Shown in pieces: positions 61,249 to 64,000 of a stretch of 64,000 nucleotides of DNA (position 1 is its first letter; each line of letters begins with the position of its first letter). Location of the stretch: NCBI GenBank assembly GCA_041675485.1, contig JBAYTT010000001.1:1-64000 (forward strand). The letters are read 5' to 3'. The notes beneath the pieces are model-generated. The model did not search any database and was not told the origin of the DNA. It was given only the letters and a program-made list of their open reading frames with translations. The DNA comes from JACRCG01 sp041675485 (GTDB lineage Bacteria; Desulfobacterota; Desulfuromonadia; Geobacterales; Pseudopelobacteraceae). The position numbers and the translations under genes were made by a program.

Positions 61249-62553
61249 TTATTTGAGCAGATCCTTTACCTTCTCCACCATCTCTTCCTGGGTCAACAAC
61301 TCCAGCACTTTCTGCCCCAAACCGGCTCCATTTCTACGATAGATATCGAAACGGGGAACCCTGCCGCCGCCGTCATCAGCGGCAACAAGTCGTGCAGCAA
61401 CTATCCCGACATCGGCCAATTGCGGCTGGGTACAGGAGTTGGGGCATCCGCACAGGGCCAAAGTCAGTTCGCTCGCACGGTTCCCGGCAGCCGCCAGAAT
61501 ATCCGCGGCAACATCACGGGTTGCGGCCAATCCCATCCGGCACTCATGATTGCCGGGGCAGACCCGCACGGTGACACAGGACTCCTCGGAGGCAGAGAAG
61601 CCGGCCTGCTCCCAAAGCTTCTCAGCAGCCTCCGGGTGATGCACTCCCTCTGCCAGCAGAAAAGCAATGTCCTGGTTGGTGGTCACCATCAGGACGTTGT
61701 CAGCGCAGGCATCGGCAAAATCCGCAAGACGATGCAGCTGGTTCGAGGCAAGATTGCCGGCAAAGAGCGGCACTTCGAGGCGCTGGCGTCCGCCAGGATG
61801 CGGCACCAGATGCGATGAAAGGCCGGAATATGGAGGAAGTTCTTCGCTGAAACCCGCTTCGGCCTTGATCAGCCGGACAAGTTCCTCCTGACCGAACTCT
61901 TGTGCCAGAAACTTGAGGCGCTTGGGGGGCGGAGCATGAGTAGCATAAACCGCCAGCACCGCTTCAATGATCGGAATAAGCCGTTCTTCCGCAACCGACT
62001 CGGCCAGCAGAAAACCGGGGCGCGGCTCACGCCCAAGCCCCCCGGCGATCCAGACGTCAAACCAGGCACGCCCATCCTCAACCTTCGCCAGCACCAGTCC
62101 GGCATCCTGAATCAGATGCCGTCCGCCAGATACGTCAGCCTCGATACCAATTTTGAATTTCTTCGGCAGCCGTTCAAAGCGCGGATTGCCGGTAAAGTGA
62201 CAATGGAGACGCATTGCCACCGTTTCCAGCAGTGGAAAACCTTGCGCACGCTGGCTGCCGCAGGTAACACCGCGTACCGCTCCCCCGCAGGCCCCCCGCG
62301 AAGTCAAGCCGACCTGCGCCAGTTCCCGCTTGACCTCTTGAAGTACCTCTTCTGCAAGCCAGTGAATCTCAATGCTGCCGCGGGAGGTCAGGTGAAGCGT
62401 TCCCCTGCCGAAGCGCTCGGCGACAGCAGCAACCGTACGAGCCTGTTGGGCGGATATCACTCCAGCTGCAAGCTTGACCCGTTGCATGAAAAAACCGCTC
62501 TGACGTTGCTGATAAATGCCGTCAAGGCGGTATTCCGATCCGGTTTGACTCAT
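61249..62553 (-). CDS. siroheme nitrite/sulfite reductase
   Basis: 434 residues, one ferredoxin-dependent nitrite/sulfite reductase unit with both half-domains. The C-terminal cysteine set for the [4Fe-4S]-siroheme site is CPGNHEC (CX5C) and CPNSC (CX3C), and LTSRGSIEIHWL and TSRGACGGAVRGVT are the N-terminal substrate motifs. It is shorter than plant-type SiR (about 550-600). The natural substrate cannot be told from sequence. Siroheme would come from the operon at 48-54 kb. Confidence 0.9.
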   Translation of the reverse strand: MSQTGSEYRLDGIYQQRQSGFFMQRVKLAAGVISAQQARTVAAVAERFGRGTLHLTSRGSIEIHWLAEEVLQEVKRELAQVGLTSRGACGGAVRGVTCGSQRAQGFPLLETVAMRLHCHFTGNPRFERLPKKFKIGIEADVSGGRHLIQDAGLVLAKVEDGRAWFDVWIAGGLGREPRPGFLLAESVAEERLIPIIEAVLAVYATHAPPPKRLKFLAQEFGQEELVRLIKAEAGFSEELPPYSGLSSHLVPHPGGRQRLEVPLFAGNLASNQLHRLADFADACADNVLMVTTNQDIAFLLAEGVHHPEAAEKLWEQAGFSASEESCVTVRVCPGNHECRMGLAATRDVAADILAAAGNRASELTLALCGCPNSCTQPQLADVGIVAARLVAADDGGGRVPRFDIYRRNGAGLGQKVLELLTQEEMVEKVKDLLK

Positions 62554-62609
62554 TTCATGTTCCTTTGTAGTGCAAAGATTGAAGGGTGAGACAACTCATG
62601 GTTTTGTCT

Positions 62610-63092
62610 TCACCCTTGAGGTTTCCTGTCCAGGCTGCGATACTGAATCGCCTCGGCAATATGCTGCTCGTGAATTGTCTCGCTCCCGTCAAGATCGGCA
62701 ATAGTGCGGGCTACCTTGAGAATGCGGGTATACGTGCGTGCCGAGAAACCAAGGCGATCGGTAACCAGTTCCAGCATCCGGTTACCGCTTGCATCCAGCT
62801 CGCAATGCTTTTTGATGAAGCGTGGTGTCATCTGGGCATTGCAATGGATTTTAGTACCTTTATACCGCTCCAGCTGAAGTTCCCGCGAACCTTCGACCCG
62901 ACGGGCAATTGCTGCAGAGCTTTCTGCCTCGCCCCTATCGGCAAGATCGCGATATTTGACCGCCGGCACTTCGATGTGGATATCGATCCGGTCCAGCAAT
63001 GGGCCGGAGATGCGGGACCGGTAACGGTGGATGGCAACGGGGGTACAGGTGCAGGGGTGGGTCGGGTCGGCCAGGTAGCCGCAGGGGCAGGG
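62610..63092 (-). pseudogene. comM: C-terminal fragment of comM/yifB (Mg-chelatase-like AAA ATPase)
   Basis: About 160 residues match the C-terminal third of ComM/YifB: PCPCGYLADPTHPC, RYRSRISGPLLDRIDIHIEVP, LGFSARTYTRILKVARTIADL. The full protein is about 500 residues with the Walker motifs upstream, and these are absent. The frame continues upstream only into unrelated sequence, and an XRE-type gene on the other strand starts at the break. The N-terminal part is not found up to 64000. This is probably a remnant after insertion or rearrangement at about 63,093. Confidence 0.8.
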
Positions 63093-63121
63093 GTGTGTTA
63101 ACCTTTCTCTACTATACTCAC

Positions 63122-63583
63122 TTGAAACGGCACTCGTTCTCAATTCAAATTCCCCTCGAAAAACAGCAGCTTCCCGGTTATCCCGAATTCCCCATCACAG
63201 TCGGTGAACACATCCGCAAGAAACGAATGGATCTTGGACTCCTCCAGAGAGAAGTCGCGGAGATCATCGGCGTCACCGAATCCTCAGTCTGGAACTGGGA
63301 ACATGGCACCGAACCAGAACTGCAATATAATCCAAGAATTATCAAATTTCTAGGTTATATTCCGTTCGACTGCCCGGATGGCACAGTGGGGCGGCTTGCA
63401 TGGTATAAGAGAGCAATGGGAATGAACTATGATCTTCTTGGAGAGGCTATGGACCGTGATCCCGAACAACTGTCAGATTGGTTGAGTGGCAGGCATAAAC
63501 CGTTCAGGAAGAATCGGGAGAAGATCGAACTGTTCCTCGGAAGCCAAAAAATTATCTGCCAACCAGAGATTTCAACAGCCTGA
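63122..63583 (+). CDS. XRE-family helix-turn-helix regulator
   Basis: About 153 residues. A conserved N-terminal block (FSIQIPLEKQQLPGYPEFP) is followed by a helix-turn-helix (TVGEHIRKKRMDLGLLQREV ... IIGVTESSVWNWEHG) and a second, more degenerate helix-turn-helix (about 90-150). The start is uncertain. The frame has no ATG before the first helix, so TTG 63122 (or GTG 63095) is proposed; no ribosome site is seen, and the frame runs on into the comM fragment. It may itself be damaged at the 5' end. A decayed relative is at 58470. Confidence 0.65.
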   Translation: MKRHSFSIQIPLEKQQLPGYPEFPITVGEHIRKKRMDLGLLQREVAEIIGVTESSVWNWEHGTEPELQYNPRIIKFLGYIPFDCPDGTVGRLAWYKRAMGMNYDLLGEAMDRDPEQLSDWLSGRHKPFRKNREKIELFLGSQKIICQPEISTA

Positions 63584-64000
63584 TAGTGCAGTTTATAAAC
63601 ATTCTGAAACTTCATATACACAAATGGATTGACACGCCCATACCGGTACGACTGGTTAGCAAGTGGCGGACGGAGACATTGTTTCAGGCGGTTGAAGATT
63701 GCTTGCGTCGAGCTTGCTGTAATGAGGTTCTTTATTGTGGCACTAATCCCGAAAACATTGCCATATTCACTGACGCGTCGCTATTCAGCCCATTGCGGAA
63801 GGAATATCTGCTCGCTGTCTGTGATAGCCTGGCGGCAGAAGCTGATACGAGATTTTTTAACTTGTGGCCGGTTGTCAGGAGATTATGTGGAGGGAGGCAG
63901 CATTGCCACACTATCCACTTACCTGATAATACCACAACACATAGCGTCGAGTCCGATGCCCAACCATTTCCGAGATCTGCAGCAGGTAACGCAGGATCTC
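63584..64000. other. 417-bp right end without a confident gene
   Basis: On the plus strand a frame is open from GTG 63586 to the edge (138 codons; contains TLFQAVEDCLRRACCNEVLY and LFSPLRKEYLLAVCDSLAAE). It has no ribosome site and no recognised homology. A short minus-strand frame (63732-63935) is equally unconvincing. No comM sequence is seen here. Confidence 0.4.

Noticed and set aside
63732..63935. 67-codon minus-strand frame near the right edge
   Set aside because: No ribosome site, no domain, and it conflicts with a longer open frame on the other strand that is itself weak.

Overview
The window looks like chromosome of a Geobacter-type member of the Desulfuromonadia (Geobacterales). 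The evidence is gene content and order. The siroheme synthase N-domain, ccsA/hemX, hemA, hemC and cobA-hemD genes form one operon. leuB lies close to asd, and rplU-rpmA carry a typical leader. There is a chemoreceptor with a periplasmic CXXCH haem motif, plus many orphan two-component proteins and lipoproteins with carboxypeptidase-regulatory-like repeats. Genus and species are not assigned. By eye the GC content is about half, with an AT-richer patch at about 24.4-26.3 kb.

Layout. 1-10,884 (minus) is one uninterrupted reading frame of 3,628 codons that runs off the left edge. It encodes a giant secreted multi-domain protein. A divergently transcribed NtrC-family regulator (11.4-12.8 kb) follows, with imperfect dyads between the two. 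13.0-17.2 kb holds an M48 protease, elbB, a single-domain receiver and an ABC-type periplasmic binding protein. 17.2-20.2 kb is a tightly packed operon headed by an AcuC-like deacetylase, which includes a 34-codon membrane peptide. 20.3-24.3 kb is a signalling operon: histidine kinase, receiver, stand-alone CheB and chemoreceptor. 24.4-26.3 kb is an AT-rich segment with bacteriohemerythrin and two small genes, lying between a partial tRNA-Ala 3' end and an intact tRNA-Ala(CGC). 26.4-30.2 kb has a GAF histidine kinase with a cysteine cluster, a DksA-type zinc finger protein, a nitronate-monooxygenase-like enzyme, and L21/L27.

30.3-36.8 kb carries envelope functions: an M23-like lipoprotein, a PglB/STT3-type oligosaccharyltransferase, a cysteine-rich secreted protein and two large lipoproteins. 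37.2-40.2 kb has the haem-motif chemoreceptor and an MshEN-receiver protein. 40.2-45.7 kb (minus) has a secreted nuclease, a U32/RlhA-type protein, asd, a Sel1 protein and leuB. 45.9-48.1 kb has a membrane protein with a degenerate receiver-like N-terminus, tRNA-Leu(CAG) and ndk. 48.2-54.1 kb is the tetrapyrrole operon. Thioredoxin, a TlpA-like protein, truA and hslO follow. The right end has an epimerase, small secreted proteins (Spy-like, Lys/Ala-rich, NPA-heptad repeat), a HAD phosphatase, a siroheme sulfite/nitrite reductase, and a comM (yifB) gene cut off at its 5' side next to an XRE-family regulator. A decayed copy of that regulator lies at 58.5 kb.

How the genes fit together. The tetrapyrrole operon supplies haem, c-type cytochrome assembly and siroheme. 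The siroheme enzyme at 61.2 kb and the haem chemoreceptor are plausible users. The other large theme is signalling and the cell envelope: two chemoreceptors, three histidine kinases or enhancer-binding regulators, several stand-alone receivers, a putative c-di-GMP-binding receiver, surface proteins and a possible protein N-glycosylation enzyme. The least explained parts are the giant protein with its regulator, the AcuC operon, the tRNA-bounded segment and the broken comM locus.
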